This document shows, piece by piece, positions 34,344 through 43,541 of a stretch of 64,000 nucleotides of DNA. Every line of letters begins with the position of its first letter. The stretch's first letter is position 1. The DNA is taken from NCBI GenBank assembly GCA_024710355.1, contig JANJUX010000033.1:285206-349205 (forward strand). Reading direction: 5' to 3'. The DNA is from Candidatus Rifleibacteriota bacterium. Lineage in GTDB: Bacteria; Muiribacteriota; Ozemobacteria; Ozemobacterales; Ozemobacteraceae. The notes beneath the pieces are model-generated. The model did no database searches, was not told the DNA's origin, and saw only the letters and a list, made by a program, of their open reading frames with translations. A program made the position numbers and the translations under genes.

Positions 34344-36755
34344 TCAGCGCCAGTTGTAGACTTGTAAGAGGCTTGCATAGTCATCGGTCCAGAGTTTGTA
34401 ATTTGCATATTCCGGCATTGGTTTCCAGAGGCCGGTGTTTTTCAGAAGATCGAGTTTTTCGCGGCGGGGCGAGGCGGCAACCCAGTGTGAGCCGGCCATC
34501 TGGTCCTGATCATACCAGTCGTAGCGGATCGAGTCACGCTCGGGTTCGTAAAAGGCTTCGAGGCAGTTCATGCCGAGTTGATCGCAGATGCGTCTGATTA
34601 TCGGCTCGAGCTTCAGGTAGCGGTTTGAAACATGAAAGACGATCAGCCCGTCAGGTCTTATTTTGCTGCGGTAGAGCTCGAAAGCCTGCAGAGTCAGCAG
34701 GTGCATCGGCACTGAACCTGAAGAATAGGCATCGATGATCAGCAGATCGTAACTGCTGTCGGGTATTTCGCGCAGTTTAACGCGGGCGTCGCCAGCGATG
34801 ATACGCCATGTCGCCTGGCTGTCGGTCAGAAAACTGAAAAAATCAGGGTTGCGGGCAATTCTGATTATGGCCGGATCGATTTCGAAAAAGTCCATGCTCT
34901 GCCAGCTGCGGCCATACCAGGCCAGGGTGCCGGCGCCAAGGCCGACAACGCCGATATTTTTGCAGTTACGGTTGATCAGACCGGTTCTGAAAAGTGCACC
35001 GATCGGGCCTTCGCGCGAATAATACGAGAGCGGAAAACGCTCTCTGACCTTTACCCGGCGTTCGACGCCGTGCAATGTGTGCCCATGATGCAGGCGATGA
35101 AAGATGTCGACGACGCCGGCGATTTTCAGGTCTGAATCGCGGGTTTCGCCATCGGTCGACAGACGCGAGACTTTAATAATGCCGAAGAAACTGCGTTCTC
35201 GATGCAGCACTCTGGTTTCCGATGGGGTTCCGGTGATCTGAAGCATTACGAAGATGAGCAGCAGTGAAGCCCCGGCTGTAAAAGGCATGCGGTAATACAG
35301 GTGAATGAGAAAAATCGAGAAAAACAGCTGTTTGGCCGTATCGATAGAGAAGAGGTCGTCGGCACCATTGCGGCTGTAATAGATCAGCAGGCAGAAAACA
35401 AGAGCGAAAGCCATTGAAATAAACGTTTCACGTCTCAGTGTCAGACCCTCGTTCAATTGCCGGTCGGCAAGAAAAGCCACAGTCAGCGCAGCTGCCAGCA
35501 TGGTGAGAAAATATTCGAACTGGGTTTTGAACAGTAGTGGAGCGAGAATGCCGTTGAACAGGCCGGCTGCAACGCCGCCGGCAGATATCCAGACGTAGAA
35601 GCGGTTGAGAAATCTGGCGGGCGGGGCGCCGGCAGCCAGCCGTGAATGAAAAAACATGCCGGTCAGCAGCATAAACAGCAGGTGCATGCCGATCGACAGC
35701 CAGGCACGCTCGGTGAGCACGTAATAATACATCAGCAGGCACAGCAGGGTTACCGGAAAAAGATACCGCTGCCAGCGTATCTGCCGCCAGTATGACGATC
35801 TGGCAAACGCCAGAATAAACGAAAGAAGGTAGCCGGCGAGCGGCAATATCCAGAGAAGTGGCGCTGAAGCTATGTCGGCGGTGATATGCGTCGTTGCCGC
35901 GAGCATGGCGCTGCAGGGCAAAAACCCGTAAAATGCCCATCTGAGATTATCAGCCCAGCCCGGCACCATTACACCGGTTTCTGATTTTTGGCTCCTGAGC
36001 CGGTCCTGACCGGCCGAAGGAGTCGAGGGGCCGTCATTCCCGCACAAGCGGGAATCTTGCATGCAATCTTTTAGATCCCCGCTTGCGCGGGGATGACGTG
36101 ATGGCTGTCTATTTTTGAACTCAAATGTGGCAAAGTCGTTGTTTCCAGCCTGTTTCCAGATCATAAAACTGCAGGTGCCAAGAATGAGCGTCAGAAATAT
36201 ATACCCGGCCGACCAGAGCCGGCGTATAGCATCGGCACCCATGAACGGCTCGAGCATGAACGGGAATGCCAGCAGTGCCAGCAGGCTGCCGGCGTTACTG
36301 GCGGCATAGAGAAAATAAGGGTTATCGGCGTCAGACTGGTCGCTTTGCGAGTAATAGCGCTGCAGTAATGGCGCATTTGCCGCCAGCAGAAAAAACAGCA
36401 TGCCGATCGACGCGGTGAGGCGGCTCAGCAGCCAGCTCGCCGGGCTGGCGTGCGCCGTTTCGAGGCCGGCTGTGTCGATGCTGACGGGCAACAGCAGCCA
36501 GCTTCCGATCATCAGCATCAGATGTAGAACCGACTGCCGGTTGCAGCCGAGCAGCGCGATACTTTTATCGGCATAGAGGTAACCGGCGAGCAATGCCGCC
36601 TGAAAAAACAGCATGCAGGTTGTCCAGACTGCGGGTGCACCGCCGAGCAGCGGCAGCAGAATCTTGCCGACTATGGGCTGAATGAGAAACAGCATGAACG
36701 AACCGGCAAAAATGCCGATCGTGAAAAGCGCGCCGGTTGTTTTTATTCTGTTCAT
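34344..36755 (-). CDS. Polytopic membrane protein fused to a spermidine-synthase-like domain
   Basis: 803 residues from MNRIKTTGALFTIGIF (ATG at 36755). The first half carries about a dozen transmembrane helices in two groups. The C-terminal half (about 560-800) is a Rossmann methyltransferase/spermidine-synthase fold with GLGAGTLAWYG, FFEIDPAIIRIA and LLIIDAYSSGSVPMHLLT. Such 'fused spermidine synthase' proteins are common but poorly characterised; the catalytic reaction is unproven. The odd feature is residues about 219-242, where a palindromic repeat is translated in frame (RHPRASGDLK, then SRLCGNDG) within a loop between membrane helices. Confidence 0.8.
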   Translation of the reverse strand: MNRIKTTGALFTIGIFAGSFMLFLIQPIVGKILLPLLGGAPAVWTTCMLFFQAALLAGYLYADKSIALLGCNRQSVLHLMLMIGSWLLLPVSIDTAGLETAHASPASWLLSRLTASIGMLFFLLAANAPLLQRYYSQSDQSDADNPYFLYAASNAGSLLALLAFPFMLEPFMGADAIRRLWSAGYIFLTLILGTCSFMIWKQAGNNDFATFEFKNRQPSRHPRASGDLKDCMQDSRLCGNDGPSTPSAGQDRLRSQKSETGVMVPGWADNLRWAFYGFLPCSAMLAATTHITADIASAPLLWILPLAGYLLSFILAFARSSYWRQIRWQRYLFPVTLLCLLMYYYVLTERAWLSIGMHLLFMLLTGMFFHSRLAAGAPPARFLNRFYVWISAGGVAAGLFNGILAPLLFKTQFEYFLTMLAAALTVAFLADRQLNEGLTLRRETFISMAFALVFCLLIYYSRNGADDLFSIDTAKQLFFSIFLIHLYYRMPFTAGASLLLIFVMLQITGTPSETRVLHRERSFFGIIKVSRLSTDGETRDSDLKIAGVVDIFHRLHHGHTLHGVERRVKVRERFPLSYYSREGPIGALFRTGLINRNCKNIGVVGLGAGTLAWYGRSWQSMDFFEIDPAIIRIARNPDFFSFLTDSQATWRIIAGDARVKLREIPDSSYDLLIIDAYSSGSVPMHLLTLQAFELYRSKIRPDGLIVFHVSNRYLKLEPIIRRICDQLGMNCLEAFYEPERDSIRYDWYDQDQMAGSHWVAASPRREKLDLLKNTGLWKPMPEYANYKLWTDDYASLLQVYNWR
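36031..36098. repeat. Palindromic repeat, copy 2, inside a coding region
   Basis: Nested inverted repeat: outer CGTCAT/ATGACG, inner TTCCCGC/GCGGGAA and ATCCCCGC/GCGGGGAT. It is translated in frame by the membrane protein gene on the minus strand. It is the most regular of the three copies in the window. Confidence 0.9.
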
Positions 36756-36823
36756 CTGCTGCAGCGATATAATAACAGTTTTGTGCCCGTCGCCGCGCAA
36801 ATTTTAATGGCTGGTCGTGCGAC

Positions 36824-37450
36824 TTATTTTCGGGCTTTGTAAGGTGCTGCCTTTTCTTTAACTACTTTAAGAACCGGTAGAATATCTGCCATTTTTACGG
36901 CAAGGCCGGTAAATACCTGTGATTCGAGGGTCGCTGCATCGTCAAAAACGCCGATGAATTCAAAATTGTCGCCTTTCAGGGCATAAATGTGTGCGTAGCG
37001 TTCGATCGGGTGAATCAGCCAGTATTCTTTGACACCGTGTCGTTCATACAGACGTCGCTTTTTGACCTGATCCTTCGAGGCCGTCGATGGTGAAAGGATT
37101 TCGACAATCAGGTCGGGCGCGCCGGCGCAGCCCTTTTCGTCGATCTTTTTCTGGTCGCAGATAATCGAAATATCCGGCTGAACGACGTTTGAGCATTTGT
37201 TGTGGGTTTCTTTTTTTTCTGCGAGCCTGACATCGAATGGCGCAGCAAAGACTTTGCAGGGTTTGCCCTTGAAGAAACCGCAAAATTCGTACATCAGATT
37301 TGCTGATACTTCCTGATGCGCCGTGCCCGGTGCCGGTGTCATATCGCATATCTGGCCGTCGATTATTTCGCAGCGCTGTTCATCAGGCCACTTCTGGTAA
37401 TCTGCCCAGGTAAAGCGATCTACAACCGTCTTTTTTGCCGAAGTTCTCAT
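36824..37450 (-). CDS. Uma2-family (DUF820) PD-(D/E)XK nuclease-like protein
   Basis: 208 residues from the ATG at 37450, preceded by GGAGA 4 bases upstream; a longer reading would translate the tandem repeat at 37517. RFTWADYQKWPDEQRCEIIDG opens the domain; VVQPDISIICD and DLIVEILSPST give the Asp and Glu of the restriction-endonuclease-like core, followed by RRLYERHGVKEYWLIHP. Uma2 proteins are numerous in some bacteria, often in repeated copies; their targets are mostly unknown. It stands alone between repeats. Confidence 0.85.
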   Translation of the reverse strand: MRTSAKKTVVDRFTWADYQKWPDEQRCEIIDGQICDMTPAPGTAHQEVSANLMYEFCGFFKGKPCKVFAAPFDVRLAEKKETHNKCSNVVQPDISIICDQKKIDEKGCAGAPDLIVEILSPSTASKDQVKKRRLYERHGVKEYWLIHPIERYAHIYALKGDNFEFIGVFDDAATLESQVFTGLAVKMADILPVLKVVKEKAAPYKARK

Positions 37451-37516
37451 TTGCTCTCCAGAATTGTAAAATCTTAAGACAGTATACCTACTCATTTCCG
37501 CTCCGGCAAGATCGGC

Positions 37517-37576
37517 CACGGATAAACACGGATAAACACGGATAAACACGGATAAATACGGATAACACAGATAAAT
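37517..37576. repeat. Tandem array of a 10-bp unit (CACGGATAAA)
   Basis: Four exact or near-exact units followed by two degenerate ones (TACGGATAAC, ACAGATAAAT). The complementary unit GTGTTTATCCG recurs twice at 63741-63762, directly at the 5' edge of the group II intron. Confidence 0.9.
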
Positions 37577-37666
37577 GCAGATAGCACATATAAACACTGA
37601 TTAAATCTGTAGAATCTGCGCAAATTTTGCAGCAATCACAGCAACCGCACGTAAGTCCTGACGCAA

Positions 37667-37703
37667 AGAAAAAGGGCGGCTTCACAGAGTTGTGAGGCCG
37701 CCC
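37667..37703 (-). terminator. Terminator of aspS
   Basis: On the minus strand GGGCGGC and GCCGCCC with inner TCAC/GTGA form a long stem, followed by TTTTTC. It starts 28 bases after the aspS stop codon. Confidence 0.85.
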
Positions 37704-37730
37704 CTCGGGTTAATGCAGGGCGCTTTAAGA

Positions 37731-39491
37731 TCAGTCGACGATCTTGAGGTGCAGTTCTTTGAGCTGTTTTTCGGTCGCTTCGTTCGGGGCCTGCATCAGC
37801 AGATCCTGGGCATTCTGATTCATCGGGAAAGCGATGACTTCGCGAATGTTGGGTTCGTTGGCGAGCAGCATGACGATGCGGTCGACACCGGGTGCGATGC
37901 CGCCGTGCGGCGGGGCGCCGAATTTGAAGGCCTTGATCATGCCGCCGAACTTGCTGTCAACGACGCTGCTGTCGTAACCGGCGATTTCGAACGCCTTATA
38001 CATGATTTCGGGCAGGTGATTTCTGATGGCGCCTGAGCTGAGTTCGATGCCGTTGCAGACGATGTCATACTGGTAAGCTTTGATTGTCAGCGGGTCCTTG
38101 GTCAACAGGGCTTCCATGCCGCCCTGCGGCATCGAGAACGGGTTGTGGCTGAAAATGGTCTGACCGGTTTCTTCGTCTTTTTCGAACATCGGGAAATCGA
38201 CGATCCAGCAGAAGCGGTAGCTGTTCTTTTCGCGCAGATCGAGTTCGTCGGCGAGTCTGATTCTGACCTTGCCGAGAATGACCGAGGCCTTGTTTTTGTC
38301 GTCGGCGACAATCAGCAGGCCTGAGCCGTTTTTGGCGCCCATGCGTTCACGCAGGGCATTTTTGCTGGCGTCAGAAAGCGGTTTGGCGAGACTGCCCTTG
38401 ATTTCGCTGTCGGTGTAAACAAGCGAAGCAAGGCCTTTGGCGCCGATTTCTTTAGCATAATCTTCGAGATCTTTGAAGAATTTGCGTGATTTGTCGGCAA
38501 CATTGTCGACACAGATGGCTCTGACGCAGCCACCGGCTTCAACTACCGATTTGAAAGCGCTGAAATCAGAAGCGGCGAAAATATCAGAAACATCGGAAAT
38601 TTCGAGGCCGTAGCGCAGGTCGGGCTTGTCGCAGCCGTAGCGCATCATGGCATCTTCGTAGGTAATGCGCGGGAAAGCCGGCTCAGTGACTTTCCAGTCT
38701 GATATTTCAGTGAAAAGTCCGTAGAACATCTTTTCGAGATAAGCGAACACGTCGTCCTGGGTAACGAACGACATTTCAACGTCGAGCTGATAGAATTCGC
38801 CGGGCGAGCGGTCAGCGCGGGCGTCTTCATCTCTGAAACAGGGCGCGATCTGGAAATAGCGGTCAAAGCCTGAAACCATCAGCAGCTGTTTGAACTGCTG
38901 CGGTGCCTGTGGCAGTGCGTAGAATTTACCCGGGTAGAGGCGGCTGGGTACGAGGTAATCGCGGGCCCCTTCCGGCGAACTGCTGGTCAGAATCGGGGTC
39001 TGGAATTCGGTGAACCCCATTTCGATCATGCGGCGGCGGATGCTGGCGATGACTCGTGAGCGCAACAGAATGTTTTTATGCAGCTTTTCACGGCGCAGAT
39101 CGAGAAAACGATAGGTCAGGCGTGTGGTTTCGGGGGCGTTGTCTTCGTCGGCGACCTGGAATGGCAGCACCTCAGAAGTGCTCTGCAGGGTCACCGAGCT
39201 GACTTCGACTTCGATTTCGCCGGTCGGCATGTCTTTATTGATGTTGCCACCGCGGCTGATGACTTTGCCTTCGATGGTAACGACAGATTCAACCCTCAGA
39301 TTGTTGAAATCGGTATAAGCCTGGGTGCCGGGCGCTGCCAGAACCTGGGTGATGCCATAGTTGTCGCGCAGGGTGACAAACAGCACGCCGCCGAGGTCGC
39401 GTTTGCGGTGAATCCAGCCGGAAAGCCGAACCTGCTTGCCGCAGTCACTGCCACGAAGTTCGCCACAGGTGTGAGTTCGGTATTTGTTCAT
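37731..39491 (-). CDS. aspS: Aspartyl-tRNA synthetase
   Basis: 586 residues, the normal bacterial length. Charges tRNA-Asp with aspartate. Start at [14 protein letters not shown] (ATG 39491, AAGGA 10 bases upstream), matching the family N-terminus. The anticodon-binding OB fold is at about 1-110, the class II motif 2 ([20 protein letters not shown]) near 215, the GAD insertion at about 290-420, and motif 3 ([19 protein letters not shown]) near 530. Whether it is discriminating or also charges tRNA-Asn cannot be decided here. It is monocistronic with its own terminator. Confidence 0.96.
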   Translation of the reverse strand: MNKYRTHTCGELRGSDCGKQVRLSGWIHRKRDLGGVLFVTLRDNYGITQVLAAPGTQAYTDFNNLRVESVVTIEGKVISRGGNINKDMPTGEIEVEVSSVTLQSTSEVLPFQVADEDNAPETTRLTYRFLDLRREKLHKNILLRSRVIASIRRRMIEMGFTEFQTPILTSSSPEGARDYLVPSRLYPGKFYALPQAPQQFKQLLMVSGFDRYFQIAPCFRDEDARADRSPGEFYQLDVEMSFVTQDDVFAYLEKMFYGLFTEISDWKVTEPAFPRITYEDAMMRYGCDKPDLRYGLEISDVSDIFAASDFSAFKSVVEAGGCVRAICVDNVADKSRKFFKDLEDYAKEIGAKGLASLVYTDSEIKGSLAKPLSDASKNALRERMGAKNGSGLLIVADDKNKASVILGKVRIRLADELDLREKNSYRFCWIVDFPMFEKDEETGQTIFSHNPFSMPQGGMEALLTKDPLTIKAYQYDIVCNGIELSSGAIRNHLPEIMYKAFEIAGYDSSVVDSKFGGMIKAFKFGAPPHGGIAPGVDRIVMLLANEPNIREVIAFPMNQNAQDLLMQAPNEATEKQLKELHLKIVD

Positions 39492-39595
39492 GAGGGTGTA
39501 TTCCTTTGGGGTGAATTTTACCTGGCAAGTGTAGCGCAAGAGCGCCCCTTACGCAAGAGCGTTTGCTTTTCCTCTTGATTTTGCGGCTGTGTGAA

Positions 39596-41221
39596 TCAGC
39601 TGTTGGCCGGCAGGCTGATAGTGGCGGTCAGACCGCCTTCTGGTCGATTACTGAGGGTTATCTGACCCTGGTGCAGTCTGATGGCGCGTTCGGCGATCGC
39701 CAGACCCAGCCCGATGCCGCCTTTTTGCGGGTTGCGGTCTTCTGACAGGCAGTAGAACGGTGAAAAAACCTTCTGCAGCTCATCATGCGGAATTCCCGGG
39801 CCCTGGTCGGAAATGTCGATCGTGGCCCGGCCGCCGGCGCGTTTGAGCTCGACACCGATAGTGCTGCCATCGGGAGAGTATTTGAGAGCATTGCGAAGAA
39901 TGTTTTCGATGGCGCGTTCTATGAGCTGCGGATTGCCAGTTACCGTCACTTCTTCTTCGGCTTTCAGACTGACGGTAAGATTCCGTGCCCTGCCTTCAAA
40001 CCCGGCATCATTACAGATATGCTTCAGAGAGGCCTGAAGCCCGACAGTTTGTTTCTGGCCGTTGGTCTCGCCGCTTTCAAGCCTGTTGAACTGCAAAAGT
40101 TCTTCGATAAGAGCATTCATGCGCGAAATTTCTCGGCCAATACGGCTCAGCATAGGTTGTTCTGTTTCTCCGACCCGGTTTTGCAGCAGTTCTAGACTGA
40201 CCTGAAGTCTGGCGAGCGGTGAACGCAGTTCATGCGAGATATCCCCGAAAAGGCGGCGCTGGCCGTTGATCATCTTTTCGATTTTTTCAGCCATTTCGTT
40301 AAAGTCAGCTGCCAGGTCGCCAAGTTCGTCGTAGCGTCTGATAGCATCACCGGTGACGCGGGTTTTAAGGTCGCCATGGGCAAAGTTGCGGCTGGCAGCA
40401 CGCATTTCAATGACCGGTTTGACCATATATCGCGACAGCCAGAAGCAGAGAAGACCGGTTGCGAGCAGAAAAATCGGCAGGTTTTCCAGCAGCCGGTAAA
40501 TAAGAAATTTGGCCGGCATTGGCATTTTATTGGGAATATGGCAGATGATCACGTATTTCTTGCCAGAATCAGAGCTTGTCGTGGCGCCGATAAGCATTTC
40601 ACCGGCTACGGTTTCGCTGCCAGGGGTTTGTTCGCTCAGCAGTTTTGCGGCGTAAGTGCGGATTTCCGGTTCTTTTTCGCTGAACAGGCGTTCAAATTTA
40701 TTGAAGTCGCCTTTGAACCACGGCTTTTTACCGTCGGCCCACTCAGGTTTATCTGGTGGTGTATCCGGCCGGGGGTGTGGCGCCGGCTGAATTTCGTCGT
40801 GAGGAGGTGGCGGCACATCATCGGGTGAGTGCCCGCGGTCGTCATATTTTCCCTGGTCGGCGGTCTCGTTTCTGTGCGATATTCTATGCCGGGCTGGCTT
40901 ACCCGCGAAAACCAGGTTGATCTCCGCATCATAAAGCCAGAAACTGCCGGGCAGGCGAAAGTGCTTGATGCTGTCAATTCCGAGCTTTTCGTAGGCATTG
41001 ACCAGTGTCTGACCGTTTTCGCCGATTATTTCGCGACTGATGTTGAAAAAACGCTGTTTTTCAGGCTCAAAATGGTAAAAATAGCCGTAAACTGCCACGG
41101 TAATGCCCGTTAAAACAAGAGTGAGCCAGACCCACAAGAAGAATTTAAGAAAAAGCCGCGATCCGTAAAAGGTCGACGTGATCTCGCCCGCCGTGTTTAA
41201 AGGTTTTTCAGGACCGGACAT
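39596..41221 (-). CDS. Cpx-like sensor histidine kinase
   Basis: 541 residues. Transmembrane helices at about 22-44 and 280-300 flank a periplasmic domain. Inside it, about residues 120-175 are rich in His, Asp and Pro (PDDVPPPPHDEIQPAPHPRP), looking disordered and possibly metal-binding. A HAMP domain follows, then HisKA with the phospho-acceptor in DISHELRSPLARLQ, and the ATPase with NILRNALKYSPDG, DQGPGIP and KGGIGLGLAIAE. The ATG at 41221 overlaps the response-regulator gene by 14 bases. With the CpxP-like gene across the divergent promoter it forms an envelope-stress circuit. Confidence 0.88.
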   Translation of the reverse strand: MSGPEKPLNTAGEITSTFYGSRLFLKFFLWVWLTLVLTGITVAVYGYFYHFEPEKQRFFNISREIIGENGQTLVNAYEKLGIDSIKHFRLPGSFWLYDAEINLVFAGKPARHRISHRNETADQGKYDDRGHSPDDVPPPPHDEIQPAPHPRPDTPPDKPEWADGKKPWFKGDFNKFERLFSEKEPEIRTYAAKLLSEQTPGSETVAGEMLIGATTSSDSGKKYVIICHIPNKMPMPAKFLIYRLLENLPIFLLATGLLCFWLSRYMVKPVIEMRAASRNFAHGDLKTRVTGDAIRRYDELGDLAADFNEMAEKIEKMINGQRRLFGDISHELRSPLARLQVSLELLQNRVGETEQPMLSRIGREISRMNALIEELLQFNRLESGETNGQKQTVGLQASLKHICNDAGFEGRARNLTVSLKAEEEVTVTGNPQLIERAIENILRNALKYSPDGSTIGVELKRAGGRATIDISDQGPGIPHDELQKVFSPFYCLSEDRNPQKGGIGLGLAIAERAIRLHQGQITLSNRPEGGLTATISLPANS

Positions 41222-41903
41222 AGAGATAACCAACCCCTCTGATAGTTTTGATGCGGTCTTTGTCGTCGGCAATGGTGCCGAGTTTGCGGCGCAGGTTGCT
41301 CATGTGAACGTCGAGGCTGCGGTCATCGTAAGAAAGGCGGCGCCCGAGAACTTTAAGAGCCAGTTCCTGGCGCTCGACTACCGTTCCGGCCGCGCGCATA
41401 AGGTTTTCGAGAATGCTGAATTCGACCTCGGTAAGGGCAAGATCACTGCCATTTCGTGTTGCGGTGCGGGTTGCGCTTTCGATGAAGATATCGGCAATTT
41501 CGATTTTGAGCGACTCGGGCCTGACGCCATGCTCCTCGGCATTGCCAAGGCGGCGAAAAACCGCTTTGATGCGTGCCACAAGTTCCCGGGGGCTGAATGG
41601 CTTGGGCAGATAATCGTCAGAGCCGAGTTCGAGGCCGAGAACGCGATCGACCTCGTCACCTTTGGCGGTAAGCATGATCACCGGTATTTTTGAAAAGCTT
41701 CTGATGCTTTTGAGAACTTCGAGACCATTCATTTCGGGAAGCATGACATCGAGAATCACGAGGTCGAAGCTGCCGTTTCTCACCATTTCGAGCCCGGTTG
41801 CGCCGCCGTGGGCAGTCGAGGTCGCGAACTTTTCAGAAGCCAGGTATTCCTGCAAAAGTTCGCAGAGTTCGGTGTCGTCATCGATGATCAGAATGTGTTT
41901 CAT
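41208..41903 (-). CDS. OmpR-family response regulator
   Basis: 231 residues from MKHILIIDDDTELCELLQ. The ATG at 41903 has GAGG 8 bases upstream, better than the ATG two codons earlier. The receiver domain has the phosphorylatable Asp in LVILDVMLPEMNGLEVL and the conserved Lys in MLTAKGDEVD. The winged-helix domain (about 130-230) ends RTIRGVGYLYVR. Translationally coupled to the kinase. It probably binds the four direct repeats at 42013-42050 in front of the CpxP-like gene. Confidence 0.92.
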   Translation of the reverse strand: MKHILIIDDDTELCELLQEYLASEKFATSTAHGGATGLEMVRNGSFDLVILDVMLPEMNGLEVLKSIRSFSKIPVIMLTAKGDEVDRVLGLELGSDDYLPKPFSPRELVARIKAVFRRLGNAEEHGVRPESLKIEIADIFIESATRTATRNGSDLALTEVEFSILENLMRAAGTVVERQELALKVLGRRLSYDDRSLDVHMSNLRRKLGTIADDKDRIKTIRGVGYLYVRS

Positions 41904-42012
41904 TGGCATAACCTCACTGTGGTCTCCACTGACATTCTCTGCAATAAACGCCGATTTTGCAACCTTGTGGCGCTGGTCTGAAGTTTAAGAAATGTAAAGG
42001 CCAGTGACTGGC

Positions 42013-42050
42013 TCTTAACGCTTCTTAGCATTGTCTTAACCGCATCTTAA
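42013..42050. promoter_or_regulatory. Four phased TCTTAA repeats, candidate response-regulator operator
   Basis: TCTTAA at 42013, TCTTAG at 42023, TCTTAA at 42034 and TCTTAA at 42045: successive starts are 10, 11 and 11 bp apart, one helical turn, as in OmpR/PhoB-type operators. A TATGCT at 42063-42068 could be the -10 for the CpxP-like gene, with the last repeat replacing the -35. Confidence 0.6.
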
Positions 42051-42094
42051 TCTGGTTTTGATTATGCTTGAGACAGCGAAAATGGAGGTAAAAA

Positions 42095-42628
42095 ATGAAA
42101 AAACATCTTGTTCTGGCGCTGGTTTCACTGTCACTGGCAGCGGTATCGCTGGTTCTCTACTCGGCTGAACCGGGTTTTCCGGGGAGGCATTTCGGCCCCC
42201 GTCATCTTAATGGCGCCGGCTTCGACAACTCACACATGATCGGAGCCTTTGGCTTCTTCAGGCTGGCCGATGAGCTTGAAATATCGGGGCCGCAGCTGCT
42301 CCAGCTCCGTGCTCTGTTCCAGAAAAACGGCGAAAAAATCCGCTCTGGCCGGCAGCATCGCAAACTCTACAAAAAACTCTCAGACCCTGATCTCACCGAA
42401 GCTGACGCCAGAAAAATCGCGGCCGAAGAAGGCAAGGCCATCGAAGAGACAATCATGGCGCGTTTCCAGATGCAGCAGGATCTGCGCAAAATCCTTTCTC
42501 CCGAACAATACAAAAAGCTGCATGCCCGCCGTCGCCCGCCAATGCCCGGCCTTGGCGGTCATAGAATGCCCGACGATATCGACGATGAAGAAAGCGGCCC
42601 GCGCCCGGACATGAAAAACAGGAGATAA
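42095..42628 (+). CDS. CpxP/Spy-like periplasmic protein
   Basis: 177 residues. The signal peptide MKKHLVLALVSLSLAAVSLV is followed by an all-helical domain (about 50-145). It contains LADELEISGPQLLQLRALFQ and, near the end, LRKILSPEQYKKLHAR, which correspond to the two LTxxQ-type motifs of CpxP/Spy proteins. The C-terminus is Pro/Asp/Arg-rich. Members bind misfolded envelope proteins or metals and restrain the sensor kinase. It diverges from the kinase/regulator pair across the phased repeats, so feedback control is likely. Confidence 0.75.
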   Translation: MKKHLVLALVSLSLAAVSLVLYSAEPGFPGRHFGPRHLNGAGFDNSHMIGAFGFFRLADELEISGPQLLQLRALFQKNGEKIRSGRQHRKLYKKLSDPDLTEADARKIAAEEGKAIEETIMARFQMQQDLRKILSPEQYKKLHARRRPPMPGLGGHRMPDDIDDEESGPRPDMKNRR

Positions 42629-42698
42629 AGCAACGAATCCAGATCGCATCTGAGCCTGCTACCTCAGGTGTGATCTATCAACAACCAACCTCAGTCGG

Positions 42699-42734
42699 GG
42701 GCTGCCTCACAGTTTGTGGCGCAGCCCTTTTTTT
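42699..42734 (+). terminator. Terminator after the CpxP-like gene
   Basis: GGGCTGC at 42699-42705 pairs with GCAGCCC at 42721-42727, with inner CTCAC/GTGG pairing, followed by seven T. Confidence 0.85.
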
Positions 42735-42797
42735 CCGCACAAAAGCGCATTGAATAATTCTCACTGATTCGGCGGCGCAGCTGTCGGCCGTGCTGCT

Positions 42798-43541
42798 TTA
42801 ATCCGGCGCGTATCTCAGGCCCGTATGCCAGTTACGCGGCGAATGGCGGAAATTGTTGATCGCATTGAAAAAATCTGAAGCGACCAGATCGTAGAATTCG
42901 AGGGAAGCGGCCCCGCGGGCCTGGCCGCCGTTGCCGTTCTTGTCGACTCCGGTTCTGTCTGTGTGCTGACTCAGGCTTAAAGAGATGTTCCAGAACCAGT
43001 TCTCGGCGTTTGCAGGGCCTGAGATACTGACCGGCGAAATGTTCAAAAAACTGATTCTTTCGCTGAGAATTTTCTGACGGGCCTTATCGGTGCCGTGGTC
43101 AGTCTCGCGGATCAGTCTGAGCAGATTCGAATCCTTAACTGCTTCGAGGCGATATCTGACCCCAAGCAGCGGCCGTAACAAATAGTCTGGCCCGGGCAGA
43201 CCGGTTTTTACGAACTCTGGCTCGTAACGAAAGCGTAACAGGGAAAACTCAGCACCTTCGAGGCCACGTTCACGCGAGAAGTCGATCTGCAGCAGATCAT
43301 TGAAAGACAGTGAAAATGCACCATGATACGGAATACAGCTGTTTTTGAGATCGTCACGAATCTGGGCAACGATTTTACGGCCCTCACCAAGCATTTCAAG
43401 ATTCACGACACCGCTGACCGAAGATTTCACGCCGCCGCTGTAGAGAGTAAAAACTGCCAGGCCGACAATTGTCGACAGGGCCACGGCAATAGTGATTTCT
43501 ATCAGCGTCAGAGCTTTTCTGGGGTTATTTTTCATGCTCAT
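42798..43541 (-). CDS. Type IV prepilin-like protein (GspJ/PilW-like)
   Basis: 247 residues. A basic leader (MSMKNNPRKA) precedes LTLIEITIAVALSTIVGLAV, a prepilin helix with Glu at +5 and Ala instead of Gly at the cut. The remainder is beta-rich (FLNISPVSISGP, NWFWNISLSLSQH). It overlaps the upstream prepilin gene by 4 bases (43538-43541) and is the last gene of the ECF-sigma operon. Its order and sizes parallel the sets at 3050-4867 and 17822-20934. Confidence 0.7.
   Translation of the reverse strand: MSMKNNPRKALTLIEITIAVALSTIVGLAVFTLYSGGVKSSVSGVVNLEMLGEGRKIVAQIRDDLKNSCIPYHGAFSLSFNDLLQIDFSRERGLEGAEFSLLRFRYEPEFVKTGLPGPDYLLRPLLGVRYRLEAVKDSNLLRLIRETDHGTDKARQKILSERISFLNISPVSISGPANAENWFWNISLSLSQHTDRTGVDKNGNGGQARGAASLEFYDLVASDFFNAINNFRHSPRNWHTGLRYAPD

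Noticed and set aside
37517..37576. Possible CRISPR array
   Set aside because: Units are 10 bp and contiguous, without spacers of 30 bases or more, and no cas gene is present.
39492..39595. T-box leader for aspS
   Set aside because: The gap upstream is only about 100 bases and shows no specifier loop or antiterminator sequence.
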